64,000 nt of DNA from Lachnospiraceae bacterium (GCA_014804795.1 JAAUZC010000002.1:37985-101984); one strand, 5' to 3'. Counted from the stretch's first letter, positions 35,453 through 44,774 are shown. Translations and numbers: made by a program. The notes: generated by a model not told the origin, from the letters alone.

Positions 35453-36826
35453 ATGGCAAAAGGAAAGCAGACTACCGTATTCTTCTGTCAGGAATGCGGA
35501 TATGAGTCCGGCAAGTGGCTGGGACAGTGTCCCGGCTGTAAACAGTGGAATACTTTTGTGGAGGAGAGCGTGAGGCCTGCTTCCGTACCGGGAATGGGGA
35601 GCGGAAGGGCCTCCTTTTCCCGTGCGGTGAAACCTGTGATGCTGCGGGAAATTGAGAGCGGCGGCGAGGAGCGGTTCCAGACCCATATGGAAGAGCTGGA
35701 CCGCGTGCTGGGCGGCGGTATTGTAAAAGGGTCTCTGGTGCTTGTGGGCGGCGACCCGGGTATCGGAAAATCCACACTGCTTTTGCAGGTCTGCCGGTAT
35801 CTGGCGGCGGATGAGAGAAAAGTACTCTACATATCCGGAGAGGAATCACTGCAGCAGATCAAGCTGCGGGCAGAGAGACTGGGCGAGTTTTCGGACTGTC
35901 TGTCGCTACTGTGTGAGACCAATCTGGATACGGTGGAGGAAGCGGTAAAAAAGGCGGATTCCTCCGTGGTGGTCATTGATTCCATCCAGACGATGTACTG
36001 TGAGCAGGTCAGTTCTGCGCCGGGCAGCGTCTCACAGGTGAGGGAGACCTGCGGGAGACTTTTACAGTTGGCCAAAGGGCTTGATATTTCTATTTTTCTG
36101 GTAGGGCATGTGACAAAGGAAGGTACGGTGGCGGGTCCGAGAGTGCTGGAGCATATGGTAGATACGGTGCTCTATTTTGAAGGGGACAGATATGCCTCTT
36201 ACCGTATTCTGCGCAGTGTGAAAAACAGGTTCGGTTCCACCAATGAGATCGGCGTGTTTGAGATGCGGCAGGACGGACTGGCGGAGGTGAAAAATCCTTC
36301 GGAATTTATGCTTTCCGGCAGACCGGAGGGCGCGAACGGTTCGGTGGTCGTCTGTTCCAGCCAGGGGACAAGACCGATCATGCTGGAAGTGCAGGCGCTT
36401 GTGTGCCGGACGAATTTCGGCTTTCCGAAGAGACAGGCCACGGGCACTGATTTTAACAGGATCAATCTGTTGATGGCAGTGTTGGAAAAAAGACTGCAGA
36501 TGCAGATCGGGGACTGCGACGCCTATGTGAATGTGGCGGGCGGCATTAAAGTGCAGGAACCGGCCATTGATCTGGGCATTGTGATGGCCATTGCCTCGAG
36601 TTTTAAAAACAGGGCGATTCCGGAGGATGTGGTGGTTTTTGGAGAGGTGGGCTTAAGCGGTGAAGTGCGCGCCGTGAGCATGGCGCAGTCCAGGGTGCAG
36701 GAAGCGAAAAAGCTCGGGTTTGCCACCGTGATCCTGCCGGAGAGCAACAGGCAGGCGTGTCTTGAGATATCAGGCATTAAACTGGTCGGAGTGCGGAACG
36801 TACAGGAAGCGATTGAGTTTATTTAG
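35453..36826 (+). CDS. radA: DNA repair protein RadA
   Basis: 457 residues from MAKGKQTTVFFCQECG, preferred over an ATG five codons earlier because GGAAAGG is well spaced to it. A four-Cys zinc finger (CQECG...CPGC, about 11-30), RecA-like ATPase with Walker A GGDPGIGKSTLLLQ (about 96), the RadA-specific KNRFGSTNEIG (about 252-262) and a Lon-like C-terminal domain (about 300-457). It helps branch migration during recombination repair. It follows clpC closely, as in many Firmicutes. Confidence 0.96.
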   Translation: MAKGKQTTVFFCQECGYESGKWLGQCPGCKQWNTFVEESVRPASVPGMGSGRASFSRAVKPVMLREIESGGEERFQTHMEELDRVLGGGIVKGSLVLVGGDPGIGKSTLLLQVCRYLAADERKVLYISGEESLQQIKLRAERLGEFSDCLSLLCETNLDTVEEAVKKADSSVVVIDSIQTMYCEQVSSAPGSVSQVRETCGRLLQLAKGLDISIFLVGHVTKEGTVAGPRVLEHMVDTVLYFEGDRYASYRILRSVKNRFGSTNEIGVFEMRQDGLAEVKNPSEFMLSGRPEGANGSVVVCSSQGTRPIMLEVQALVCRTNFGFPKRQATGTDFNRINLLMAVLEKRLQMQIGDCDAYVNVAGGIKVQEPAIDLGIVMAIASSFKNRAIPEDVVVFGEVGLSGEVRAVSMAQSRVQEAKKLGFATVILPESNRQACLEISGIKLVGVRNVQEAIEFI

Positions 36827-36834
36827 GAGTTACT

Positions 36835-38565
36835 ATGAAAAAACTGCTTGTCTATTTAAAAGATTATAAGAAAGAATCGGTGCTGGGGCCTTTGTTTAAG
36901 CTGTTGGAGGCTTCTTTTGAGCTGTTTGTGCCGCTTGTGATCGCCAAGATCGTAGACACCGGCATCAGCGGAAAGGACTATTCGTACATCTGGAAGATGG
37001 GAGGCGTACTGCTTTTGCTTGCTGTCATCGGGCTTGTCTGTTCCGTGACGGCACAGTATTTCGCAGCAAAGGCGGCGACGGGTTTTGCGACAAGCTTACG
37101 GCATTCGCTGTTTGAGCATATTCAGTCTTTATCTTATACGGAGATGGATAAGCTGGGGACGGCGGCGATGATCACAAGAATGACCAGCGATATCAATCAG
37201 GTGCAGTCCGGCGTCAATCTGGTGCTGCGTCTGTTTTTGCGTTCGCCGTTTATTGTGTTCGGCGCAATGATCATGGCATTTACGATCGATGTGAAAGCAG
37301 CACTTATTTTTGTTGTGACGATACCTCTTCTTTCCGTGGTGGTATTCGGCATCATGTTGATCAGCATACCCCTCTATAAAAAGGTGCAGGCGGGTCTGGA
37401 TAAGGTGCTTGGCAGGACAAGGGAAAATCTCACCGGCGTAAGGGTGATCCGCGCATTTAACAGGGAAGAGGAAGAGACGGAAAGTTTTACCGAAGAAAAC
37501 GAGGCATTGACAAAGTTGCAGATGTTTGTGGGACGGTTTTCCGCCTGCATGAATCCGGTAACTTATGTGATCGTAAACTGTGCGACGATCGTGCTGATCT
37601 GGACAGGGGCGGTGCGGGTAGATACCGGTATTCTGACCCAGGGGCAGGTGATCGCGCTTGTGAATTATATGTCCCAGATACTGGTGGAGTTAGTGAAACT
37701 GGCTAATCTGATCATCACCGTGACAAAGGCTTTTGCCTGCGCGGGCAGGATTGCAGGCGTACTTGAGTTAAAGAGTTCTCTGGCGGATGAAGAGAAGGAG
37801 ACTGAAGCGGAGGAAAACGGCGCCTATATTCAGTTCAGACATGTGAACTTTTCCTATCAGGATGCCGGAGCAGATGCGCTGACGGATATTGATTTTACTG
37901 TGAAAAAAGGGCAGACTGTGGGTATTATCGGCGGCACCGGTTCCGGTAAGACGACATTGGTGCATCTGCTGCCCAGATTTTATGATGTGACAGACGGGGA
38001 AGTGCTGATAGACGGAAAAAATGTCAGGAATTATCCTTTGAAAGGGCTTCGGGCAAAAATCGGTATTGTGATGCAGAAGGCCGTGCTGTTTCACGGTTCT
38101 GTGCGGGAAAATCTGCGCTGGGGTATCGCGGATGAAGAAAGTGTGCCGGAGGAAGATGCACGGATGTGGGAAGCTCTCGAAATTGCCCAGGCAAAAGAGT
38201 TTGTGGAGAAGAAAGAGGGCGGCCTTGATTTTGAGATCGAGCAGGGCGGCAAAAATCTATCCGGCGGGCAGCGTCAGCGTATGACGATAGCGCGGGCGGT
38301 AGTGCGCAGACCGGATATTCTGATTCTGGATGACAGTGCTTCGGCGCTTGATTTTGCGACAGATGCGGCGCTGCGCAAGGCGATCAAAAATGCTTCGGCG
38401 GATATGACGGTCTTTATCGTTTCCCAGCGGGCGGCCTCCATTATGTATGCGGACAAGATACTGGTGCTGGAGGACGGAAAGATCGCGGGGCAGGGCACCC
38501 ACGAGGAGCTGCTTGCCTCCTGCGAAGTATATCAGGAGATCTATTATTCGCAGTTTGAGAAGTGA
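36835..38565 (+). CDS. Heterodimeric ABC exporter, subunit A (degenerate Walker B)
   Basis: 576 residues: six-helix exporter domain (about 15-315) and ATPase (about 340-576) with Walker A GGTGSGKTTLVHLL, canonical signature NLSGGQRQR, Walker B ILILDDSASALDFAT. The catalytic Glu after Walker B is Asp, so one of the two ATP sites of the pair is expected to be weak. With the next gene it forms a BmrCD/TM287-288-like exporter for drugs or lipids. It starts 8 bases after radA with TTAGGAG. Confidence 0.92.
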   Translation: MKKLLVYLKDYKKESVLGPLFKLLEASFELFVPLVIAKIVDTGISGKDYSYIWKMGGVLLLLAVIGLVCSVTAQYFAAKAATGFATSLRHSLFEHIQSLSYTEMDKLGTAAMITRMTSDINQVQSGVNLVLRLFLRSPFIVFGAMIMAFTIDVKAALIFVVTIPLLSVVVFGIMLISIPLYKKVQAGLDKVLGRTRENLTGVRVIRAFNREEEETESFTEENEALTKLQMFVGRFSACMNPVTYVIVNCATIVLIWTGAVRVDTGILTQGQVIALVNYMSQILVELVKLANLIITVTKAFACAGRIAGVLELKSSLADEEKETEAEENGAYIQFRHVNFSYQDAGADALTDIDFTVKKGQTVGIIGGTGSGKTTLVHLLPRFYDVTDGEVLIDGKNVRNYPLKGLRAKIGIVMQKAVLFHGSVRENLRWGIADEESVPEEDARMWEALEIAQAKEFVEKKEGGLDFEIEQGGKNLSGGQRQRMTIARAVVRRPDILILDDSASALDFATDAALRKAIKNASADMTVFIVSQRAASIMYADKILVLEDGKIAGQGTHEELLASCEVYQEIYYSQFEK

Positions 38566-38645
38566 CAGATCAGCCATCGGCCAATTAATATATTGCCGGA
38601 GAAAATGTATATGCTGGTGACTTATGAATGGCATGGCTGATCTGT
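38565..38645. repeat. 13-bp inverted repeat in the gap between the exporter genes
   Basis: ACAGATCAGCCAT (38565-38577) and ATGGCTGATCTGT (38633-38645) pair perfectly around a 55-base spacer. There is no T-run on the plus strand, so it is probably an RNA-processing or stability hairpin rather than a terminator; it could tune the ratio of the two subunits. Confidence 0.6.
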
Positions 38646-38664
38646 TATGTTTGATAAGGAGTAG

Positions 38665-40452
38665 ATGACAGATATGAAAGAAAGTAAAAAAAGCACGTTG
38701 AGAAAGGTGTTGAATCATATCAGCAGCTACAGGTGGATTCTTGTGCTGTCTGTTTTACTGGCGGCGGCAACAGTTGCGCTCACGCTGTATTTTCCGATTC
38801 TTTCCGGCAGGGCCATCGACTGTATCATAGGGCCGGATTACGTGGACTTTGCGGTGCTTACGGCGATAGCAAAGAGAATGGTCATAGTAGTTTTGCTGAC
38901 CGCCGTCACGCAGTGGTTGATGAATGTCTGCAATAACCAGATTACTTATCAGGTAATCCGGGACGTGCGGGAAGAGGCTTTTGAAAAAATTCAGATTCTT
39001 CCGTTAAAATATATCGACGGGCATTCTTACGGGGATATTGTGAGCCGGATCATTGCAGATGTGGATCAGTTTGCGGATGGTCTGCTGATGGGCTTTACTC
39101 AGCTTTTTACCGGTGTCATTACCATTATCGGAACGCTTGGATTTATGCTGTCTATCAATGTGTCGATCACATTGCTTGTAGTAATACTGACACCATTGTC
39201 ATTATTTGTGGCAAAGTTTATTGCGACAAGAACCCATGACATGTTCCTGTTGCAGTCAAAGACAAGAGGGGAACAGACGGCATTGATCGATGAGATGATC
39301 GGAAATCAGAAAGTAGTGCAGGCGTATGGGCAGGAGGAAAAGGTGCTTCGACGGTTTGACGAGGTGGGCGGCAGACTGGAGAAATGTTCCCTGCGCGCCA
39401 TCTTCTTTTCCTCTTTGACAAATCCCTGCACCAGATTTGTCAACAATATGGTCTATGCGGGCGTGGCGATTCTCGGCGCCTGTCTTGCGATAAACGGCGG
39501 AAGCGCTGCGGGTTTTCTTGCCTTTTTCGGCGGCGCGGTGACAGTGGGCGAATTGTCCTGCCTGCTCAGCTACGCAAACCAGTATACGAAGCCTTTCAAC
39601 GAAATCTCGGGCGTCATCACAGAGCTGCAGAATGCGCTTGCCTGTGCGTCCCGTATTTTTGAACTGATCGAAGAAGAGCCGCAGACACCGGAACCGGAAC
39701 ATCCGGTAAAGGTGGAGCATTTTGACGGCAGTGTATCTTTGGAACATGTATATTTCTCATATGTACCGGACCAGCATTTGATCGAGGATTTTAATCTGCA
39801 GGTGAAAAAGGGCGAGCGGGTGGCCATCGTAGGGCCTACGGGCTGCGGCAAGACGACGCTCATCAATCTGCTCATGCGTTTCTATGATGTGAACAGCGGA
39901 AAGATCAGTGTATCCGGCACGGATATTATGGAGATGAACCGCGCCAATCTGCGGGACGGGTATGGCATGGTGCTGCAGGAAACCTGGTTAAAAACCGGAA
40001 CGATCAGAGAAAATATTGCGATGGCGAGAGAAGACGCCAGTGAGGAAGAAGTGATCGAAGCTGCGAAAGCGGCTCATGCCCACAGCTTTATCAAAAGACT
40101 TCCGAACGGATATGACACGGTTGTCAGTGAAGACGGGGATTCCCTCTCTCAGGGACAAAAACAGCTTCTTTGTATTGCGAGAGTGATGTTGGCGCTGCCG
40201 CCGATGTTAATATTGGATGAGGCGACTTCCTCCATTGATACAAGAACAGAGTTAAAGATACAGAATGCTTTCGCGAGAATGATGCAGGACAGGACCAGCT
40301 TTATTGTCGCTCACAGACTTTCAACCATTAAGGAAGCGGATATCATTCTTGTGATGAAAGACGGGAATATTATCGAGCAGGGCAGTCACAGCGAACTGCT
40401 TGCGAAAGGCGGATTCTATGCAAACCTCTATAACAGTCAGTTTGCGAGGTAG
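38665..40452 (+). CDS. Heterodimeric ABC exporter, subunit B (canonical Walker B)
   Basis: 595 residues: six helices (about 20-320) and an ATPase with Walker A GPTGCGKTTLINLL, Walker B MLILDEATSSIDT carrying the catalytic Glu, but a shifted signature SLSQGQKQL. The two subunits thus complement each other: A has the good signature, B the good Walker B, leaving one competent site. AAGGAG stands 3 bases before the assigned ATG; an ATG three codons later has wider spacing, so either could be used. Confidence 0.92.
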   Translation: MTDMKESKKSTLRKVLNHISSYRWILVLSVLLAAATVALTLYFPILSGRAIDCIIGPDYVDFAVLTAIAKRMVIVVLLTAVTQWLMNVCNNQITYQVIRDVREEAFEKIQILPLKYIDGHSYGDIVSRIIADVDQFADGLLMGFTQLFTGVITIIGTLGFMLSINVSITLLVVILTPLSLFVAKFIATRTHDMFLLQSKTRGEQTALIDEMIGNQKVVQAYGQEEKVLRRFDEVGGRLEKCSLRAIFFSSLTNPCTRFVNNMVYAGVAILGACLAINGGSAAGFLAFFGGAVTVGELSCLLSYANQYTKPFNEISGVITELQNALACASRIFELIEEEPQTPEPEHPVKVEHFDGSVSLEHVYFSYVPDQHLIEDFNLQVKKGERVAIVGPTGCGKTTLINLLMRFYDVNSGKISVSGTDIMEMNRANLRDGYGMVLQETWLKTGTIRENIAMAREDASEEEVIEAAKAAHAHSFIKRLPNGYDTVVSEDGDSLSQGQKQLLCIARVMLALPPMLILDEATSSIDTRTELKIQNAFARMMQDRTSFIVAHRLSTIKEADIILVMKDGNIIEQGSHSELLAKGGFYANLYNSQFAR

Positions 40453-40467
40453 GGGGTTTTTGCGGGG

Positions 40468-40539
40468 ATGATGGAAAGGTTTAAGCTGTTGGACAGACCG
40501 CTTACAGATGAAGAAGTAGAAGAATTTAGGATAGAATAA
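40468..40539 (+). CDS. Possible 23-aa small ORF
   Basis: MMERFKLLDRPLTDEEVEEFRIE, acidic, between the exporter and its terminator. Only a weak GCGGGG lies upstream. It may be a leftover of a longer gene. Confidence 0.25.
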   Translation: MMERFKLLDRPLTDEEVEEFRIE

Positions 40540-40559
40540 CTGGAAATGGCAGTCGAAAG

Positions 40560-40591
40560 AGCAGGGATTTAAGAACGTCCCTGCTTTTTTT
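40560..40591 (+). terminator. Intrinsic terminator after the exporter operon
   Basis: AGCAGGGA (40560-40567) and TCCCTGCT (40578-40585) pair around a 10-base loop and run into seven T. After it the sequence turns AT-rich, marking the left edge of the foreign-looking part. Bases 40592-40700 hold no gene I can see. Confidence 0.85.
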
Positions 40592-40707
40592 ATATAAGAA
40601 TGTTACAAACAGGTGAAAAATTGGAATAAATATATGTAGGGATTTTTTTGGGGTTAAATGTCAAAAGGTAGTGAAATTTGTTGATGACTTTTGGCATGAT
40701 TTATTGT

Positions 40708-40726
40708 GGATAATTAAAAGTTATCC
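40708..40726. repeat. Left copy of an inverted 17-bp element flanking the cassette
   Basis: The core GATAATTAAAAGTTATC (40709-40725), itself a loose palindrome (GATAA/TTATC arms), stands 82 bases before the glycosyltransferase start. The identical core in opposite orientation is at 44502-44518, 76 bases before the start of the convergent repeat-protein gene. Confidence 0.75.
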
Positions 40727-40807
40727 ATCAAAACTAACTAAATTTAAAACTCTACAAGTACTTTTATCTCAATTTCTATCAAAATACTAGCAAGGGCAGA
40801 TGAAATT

Positions 40808-41656
40808 ATGAATGAAAATGGTTTAGTAAGCATTATTATTCCAACATATAACAGAGCATTATGCTATATTGCAAAAGCAATTCAAAGTATCACAGAGCAA
40901 ACATATAAAAATTATGAAATTATTGTTGTTGATGATAATATATACGGTTCAAATTATGCACGAAAAATCAGAGAATATTGTGTAAAAAACAATTTTATAT
41001 ATCTTACAACAAAGGGCAGGGAGGGCGCGAACACTGCACGAAATATTGGTGCACGTTATGCGAAAGGAATTTATTTAACTTTCTTAGATGATGATGATTT
41101 CTGGTTAAAAAACAAATTAGAAATGCAATTAAAATATTTTAATGATAATGTAGGTATGGTTTATTCTAATGGTTATGTGTTTACATCAAATTCAAAACAT
41201 TTATATACAAAACCGGAATGTTTTGTAACAGAAGGAAACCTATATAAATTGTTTCTCTATAACTATATTGGGCCGACGGTTACAGCCATAATTAAAAGAG
41301 ATTGCTTTTTTGATGTGGGAATGTTTGACGAAGATCTTCCCGCTAAACAAGATTATGATTTATGGATAAGAATAGTAAAAAAGTATAAAGCAGTGGGAAT
41401 TAATCAACCATTATTTGTATATACAAGACATGACTCAAATCAAATAACAAAAAAAAATGATTTGATTTTAGAGGGATATAACAAGATTTATAAAAAATAT
41501 GAAAGTTATTTAAAAAACGATTTTATTATTAATTTCTTTTTTTATTTAAAAATTGCAAAAATATATAAAAATCAGAAAAACTTTCTTAAATATTATAAAT
41601 GTATTTTCACAGCATGTTCAAATATGAGATTAGAAAATTTGAAAATAATATTTTAA
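40808..41656 (+). CDS. GT2-family glycosyltransferase
   Basis: 282 residues. N-terminal GT-A fold: VSIIIPTYNRA, EIIVVDDN, GANTARNIGARYAKG, and the metal/nucleotide-sugar motif LTFLDDDDFW (DxD, about 96-102), with KQDYDLWIR as the likely acceptor-side ED-type motif. No membrane helices. It probably adds a sugar to a surface or secreted product. Codons are strikingly AT-rich compared with genes before 40.5 kb. It is followed in the same direction by the ATP-grasp gene and has only a weak ribosome site (AGGGCAGATG). Confidence 0.85.
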   Translation: MNENGLVSIIIPTYNRALCYIAKAIQSITEQTYKNYEIIVVDDNIYGSNYARKIREYCVKNNFIYLTTKGREGANTARNIGARYAKGIYLTFLDDDDFWLKNKLEMQLKYFNDNVGMVYSNGYVFTSNSKHLYTKPECFVTEGNLYKLFLYNYIGPTVTAIIKRDCFFDVGMFDEDLPAKQDYDLWIRIVKKYKAVGINQPLFVYTRHDSNQITKKNDLILEGYNKIYKKYESYLKNDFIINFFFYLKIAKIYKNQKNFLKYYKCIFTACSNMRLENLKIIF

Positions 41657-41742
41657 AGATTAAAACAATCATTCAATACAGACTATAAGTATAAAAGCAA
41701 AATGACAAATCACTTTTATTGAAACAAAGGAGAATTTCTATA

Positions 41743-42750
41743 ATGAATAATATTCATGAGATATTAGGAAAAACAATTGGGGTTATTTATACTTTTGAGG
41801 GAGAAGATGCTTTGGGTTTTGAGCATTATCATATTTGGCAAAGCGATATAATATCACAATGGCTATTAGCTATTCAAGAACTTAAATGTAGACCGTTGAT
41901 ATTAGATGTAAGAACCTTTGTAGATAAAGCTATTTCAAACACCCTGCCCACTATAGACTATGTTTTAAATTTGAATTGCGGTGGTTGTGAATTATCTCCA
42001 ATGGCATTGGTTCCTTCCGTTTGTGGTTTTTTTCATATTCCATGTATTCCTTGTAATTCAACAGCTATATTAGCCGGTGAAAATAAACTAATGTCAAATT
42101 TACTTGCCCAAGCAACAGGAATTCAGGTTCCTAAAAGTTTGAATTCTGAAATTCCTGGGGGGATTTTTCGCCCTTTAAATTTAGGAAGTAGTATGGGCGT
42201 AAAAAGGAATTTTTCCAGTCAGATTAAGGGACTTTATCAAGAATTTATCCAAGGCTATGATATTACAACTCCTATTGTATATAACCCCGCCATACATAAA
42301 ATGGACATAATGCCAACGGTCCTATATATTGGCGAAACTGATGATGTTGAATGGTATCTTGGTGAGGAAAACAAAAATCTCAGAAGTGGTTTCATAAGAA
42401 AGACTATTTACAATCTGAGTGAAGAAGTACGTGAAAAATATCTAAATTTGGTTCAAAACTTATCTATCAACACATTTTGCCGTATCGACGCCAGAATTAA
42501 GTGCAATTCGCCGAGTGACTTAAGGCAATTGCTAACAAAACCTCTTCAATTAAAAGACATTTATTTCATTGAAATTAATCCGATGCCTACAGTGTGGATT
42601 AATAATGCATTTTCACATTCATTTTCAGAAATACAACAAACCGACCACTTCTTTACGTATATAAAAGAATTGGAACATATAGTACCTCAAACCACTTTAC
42701 ACAATTTTTTATTAAGCAGTTCCATGTTGGCAATTTCTACAACCATGTAA
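41743..42750 (+). CDS. D-alanine-D-alanine-ligase-like ATP-grasp protein
   Basis: 335 residues from MNNIHEILGK (AAAGGAG 10 bases upstream). Ddl-like order of motifs: ENKLMSNLLAQATGIQVPKS (residues about 115-135), FRPLNLGSSMGVKR in place of the KPxxxGSSxGV loop, YQEFIQGYDITT, FCRIDARI and the C-terminal metal site FIEINPMPT. The usual Lys of the ATP loop is Arg, and the N-terminal domain is divergent. It is unlikely to be the housekeeping Ddl; an amino-acid or peptide ligation in a specialised product is more likely. It is downstream of the glycosyltransferase and ends convergent with the next gene, overlapping by 14 bases. Confidence 0.75.
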   Translation: MNNIHEILGKTIGVIYTFEGEDALGFEHYHIWQSDIISQWLLAIQELKCRPLILDVRTFVDKAISNTLPTIDYVLNLNCGGCELSPMALVPSVCGFFHIPCIPCNSTAILAGENKLMSNLLAQATGIQVPKSLNSEIPGGIFRPLNLGSSMGVKRNFSSQIKGLYQEFIQGYDITTPIVYNPAIHKMDIMPTVLYIGETDDVEWYLGEENKNLRSGFIRKTIYNLSEEVREKYLNLVQNLSINTFCRIDARIKCNSPSDLRQLLTKPLQLKDIYFIEINPMPTVWINNAFSHSFSEIQQTDHFFTYIKELEHIVPQTTLHNFLLSSSMLAISTTM

Positions 42751-44425
42751 AGAGGTAAAACGGATTTAATCCTGTTCTTTCAATAAATTCCTTTCTTCGT
42801 CCTGTAGTCTCAATAACTTGGGCGGGTAGATGGCATTGACTTTTTATGTTACATTCGGGCAGCTTTTTTTCAACATAGTCAAGTTGTTTTAAAAGCTGTC
42901 CCGTGCCTAATGCATTGCTGGCCAATCCGGCATTAAACAACTTAATAATATCATACTGTTGAAGAAGTTCTTTTCCCCAATTCCTCTCTATTTTTAATGA
43001 AATAACGAGTAAATTCATTATATATCTGGCCGAAATAAAAGGTAATTGCTCATTGCGTACCATACCGTCAAATATTTGTTTAACTATATAGTTTATGTTG
43101 GAAAACTCAACACGCTCTCCATAATAAACTTTTGTTATCAGTTTATTACATAAAATTGCAAAATACTGAACCTGTCTATCTATTGAATTAGCATACTCAA
43201 GACCTTTATCAAACAATTCCAATGCATGATCAGGTTTTGCGGACATCATATATGCTATACCAACATTATTATAAATATGCGACATACCCACCAATCCAGG
43301 GACATCACTTATTGCTTCACCTAGCATTTCCGAAAATTGTTGTGCATATATATTTCCATCATCAAATTGGCGCACTAAGATATTATTTTTACAATATATG
43401 GCATTGTCAGCCATATTATTTTGCATGAATATCTTATACGCCTGTTCAAGCATTTGATTTTGCTCTCTAAGTGACTTGTTTTCAAAAAAATATGCATATT
43501 TAAAAACATATGCCAATAAGAGCTCATTATCAAGTTCTTTTGCAATATTATAGGCATCAAGCATATCTGTGTTTCCAGAATCATTACAAAATACTCTGTA
43601 TAATTTTGCTATACATAGAAAATTCTTCCTGAGAATATTTTTGCTTTCCGAAGGCTCCGTGTTCTTTTCCAACTGAGCAATGCATTCGTTTAAATAACTT
43701 TTTATTTCTGCTTTTTCATCACACAACAAATTGGCTCGATATTTTAATAATCGAGGCGCGTATAATTTGACAATAGAATTCTCTGACCATTCTTTATTTA
43801 ATAGAATATCATGTTTCGTTTTAGAACAGGTACTAAAACACTGTTCTGCAAAGGAATTTATAAAATTATCAATATTTTCGGCACCAACATTGACTATCTT
43901 ATAGATTTCGCTCTGCCCATTATTCCTTATAAATTTCACACGAGTTCCATCCGGACATTCACTTAGCAATTCTTTCGCTCTTTCAAAATCGTTATCTTTT
44001 AGTAAAATTATAATTGTTGGTGACAAAAAACTGTCCTTATGTAGGTTTATCAATTTAGTAATGTACTTTTTTAATATTTTTCCTTCTTGGACAATAATGG
44101 GATCTATTACTTCTGGCCCCGCTGCTTGATGCACTTGAGCCCCAAATAACTTATTTAATGCTACAACGATTTCAATAAGTCCAATAGGGCTAAGTCCATC
44201 AAATCCAATTTTAATCATATCTGCAATTGAAGGAATTTTTTGTTCAATCCAACTATAAATTTTATAGATGCGGCTTTGAGCAAGTGCATCTGTGTCTATA
44301 TAGTTACTTTTTCCTTTGTAAGACTTAAAATAATCCAAGCCTCTTCCAACTGCAAATTTCTGCTCAACTACATAGATTGTAAATTTACTGTTATCTTCTC
44401 TAAAAAAAGACTTTATGTCTTCCAT
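42737..44425 (-). CDS. Large repeat (TPR-like) protein, about 562 aa, unknown role
   Basis: Start chosen at MEDIKSFFRED (44425), 7 bases after GGAG; an ATG 13 codons earlier lacks a site. The N-terminal 100 residues (TIYVVEQKFAVGRGLDYFKSY) are not recognised; residues about 230-560 form paired helices such as NNVGIAYMMSAKPDHALELF, typical of tetratricopeptide repeats. There is no signal peptide or membrane helix. It shares with the glycosyltransferase gene an inverted copy of a 17-bp upstream element, which suggests common control. AT-rich like its neighbours. Confidence 0.6.
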   Translation of the reverse strand: MEDIKSFFREDNSKFTIYVVEQKFAVGRGLDYFKSYKGKSNYIDTDALAQSRIYKIYSWIEQKIPSIADMIKIGFDGLSPIGLIEIVVALNKLFGAQVHQAAGPEVIDPIIVQEGKILKKYITKLINLHKDSFLSPTIIILLKDNDFERAKELLSECPDGTRVKFIRNNGQSEIYKIVNVGAENIDNFINSFAEQCFSTCSKTKHDILLNKEWSENSIVKLYAPRLLKYRANLLCDEKAEIKSYLNECIAQLEKNTEPSESKNILRKNFLCIAKLYRVFCNDSGNTDMLDAYNIAKELDNELLLAYVFKYAYFFENKSLREQNQMLEQAYKIFMQNNMADNAIYCKNNILVRQFDDGNIYAQQFSEMLGEAISDVPGLVGMSHIYNNVGIAYMMSAKPDHALELFDKGLEYANSIDRQVQYFAILCNKLITKVYYGERVEFSNINYIVKQIFDGMVRNEQLPFISARYIMNLLVISLKIERNWGKELLQQYDIIKLFNAGLASNALGTGQLLKQLDYVEKKLPECNIKSQCHLPAQVIETTGRRKEFIERTGLNPFYLFTWL

Positions 44426-44500
44426 ATTATATCTCCGGTATTTTATTTGATGGAAATCCAACATAGTTCTCTGCCCGAATAAGTTTTTATTAAACTTAAC

Positions 44501-44519
44501 AGATAACTTTTAATTATCT
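44501..44519. repeat. Right copy of the inverted 17-bp element
   Basis: GATAACTTTTAATTATC on the plus strand (44502-44518) is the exact reverse complement of the core at 40709-40725. It lies upstream of the minus-strand repeat-protein gene. The two copies enclose about 3.8 kb. Confidence 0.75.
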
Positions 44520-44526
44520 ATAAAAT

Positions 44527-44542
44527 TATTACCCGGGTAATA
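44527..44542. promoter_or_regulatory. 16-bp perfect palindrome before the recombinase gene
   Basis: TATTACCCGGGTAATA is a perfect palindrome with a GC-rich centre in otherwise AT-rich sequence, in the 349-base divergent gap between the repeat-protein and recombinase genes. It could be an operator or a recombinase-related site. The remaining part of the gap (44543-44774) shows no gene. Confidence 0.45.
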
Positions 44543-44774
44543 TATACTGAAAATCACCCTGGCCTCAGCAGCAAATAAGATCAGTCTTAGATTGATAAAT
44601 AAGAAATGAGCACCCAAAATATTAATTAAGCGCAATTAATCGATCAGTAATAAATCTATACTACAACAACACGGCGAAACACATACCTACCTGCATTTCA
44701 AAATCCAATGGCATAATCCACAAATTCAATGTACGATATTCCAAGAACTAAACACAAACAAAGGAGACTATATT

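Noticed and set aside
41743..42750. Housekeeping D-Ala-D-Ala ligase
   Set aside because: Altered ATP loop, divergent N-terminus and accessory setting argue against ddl.
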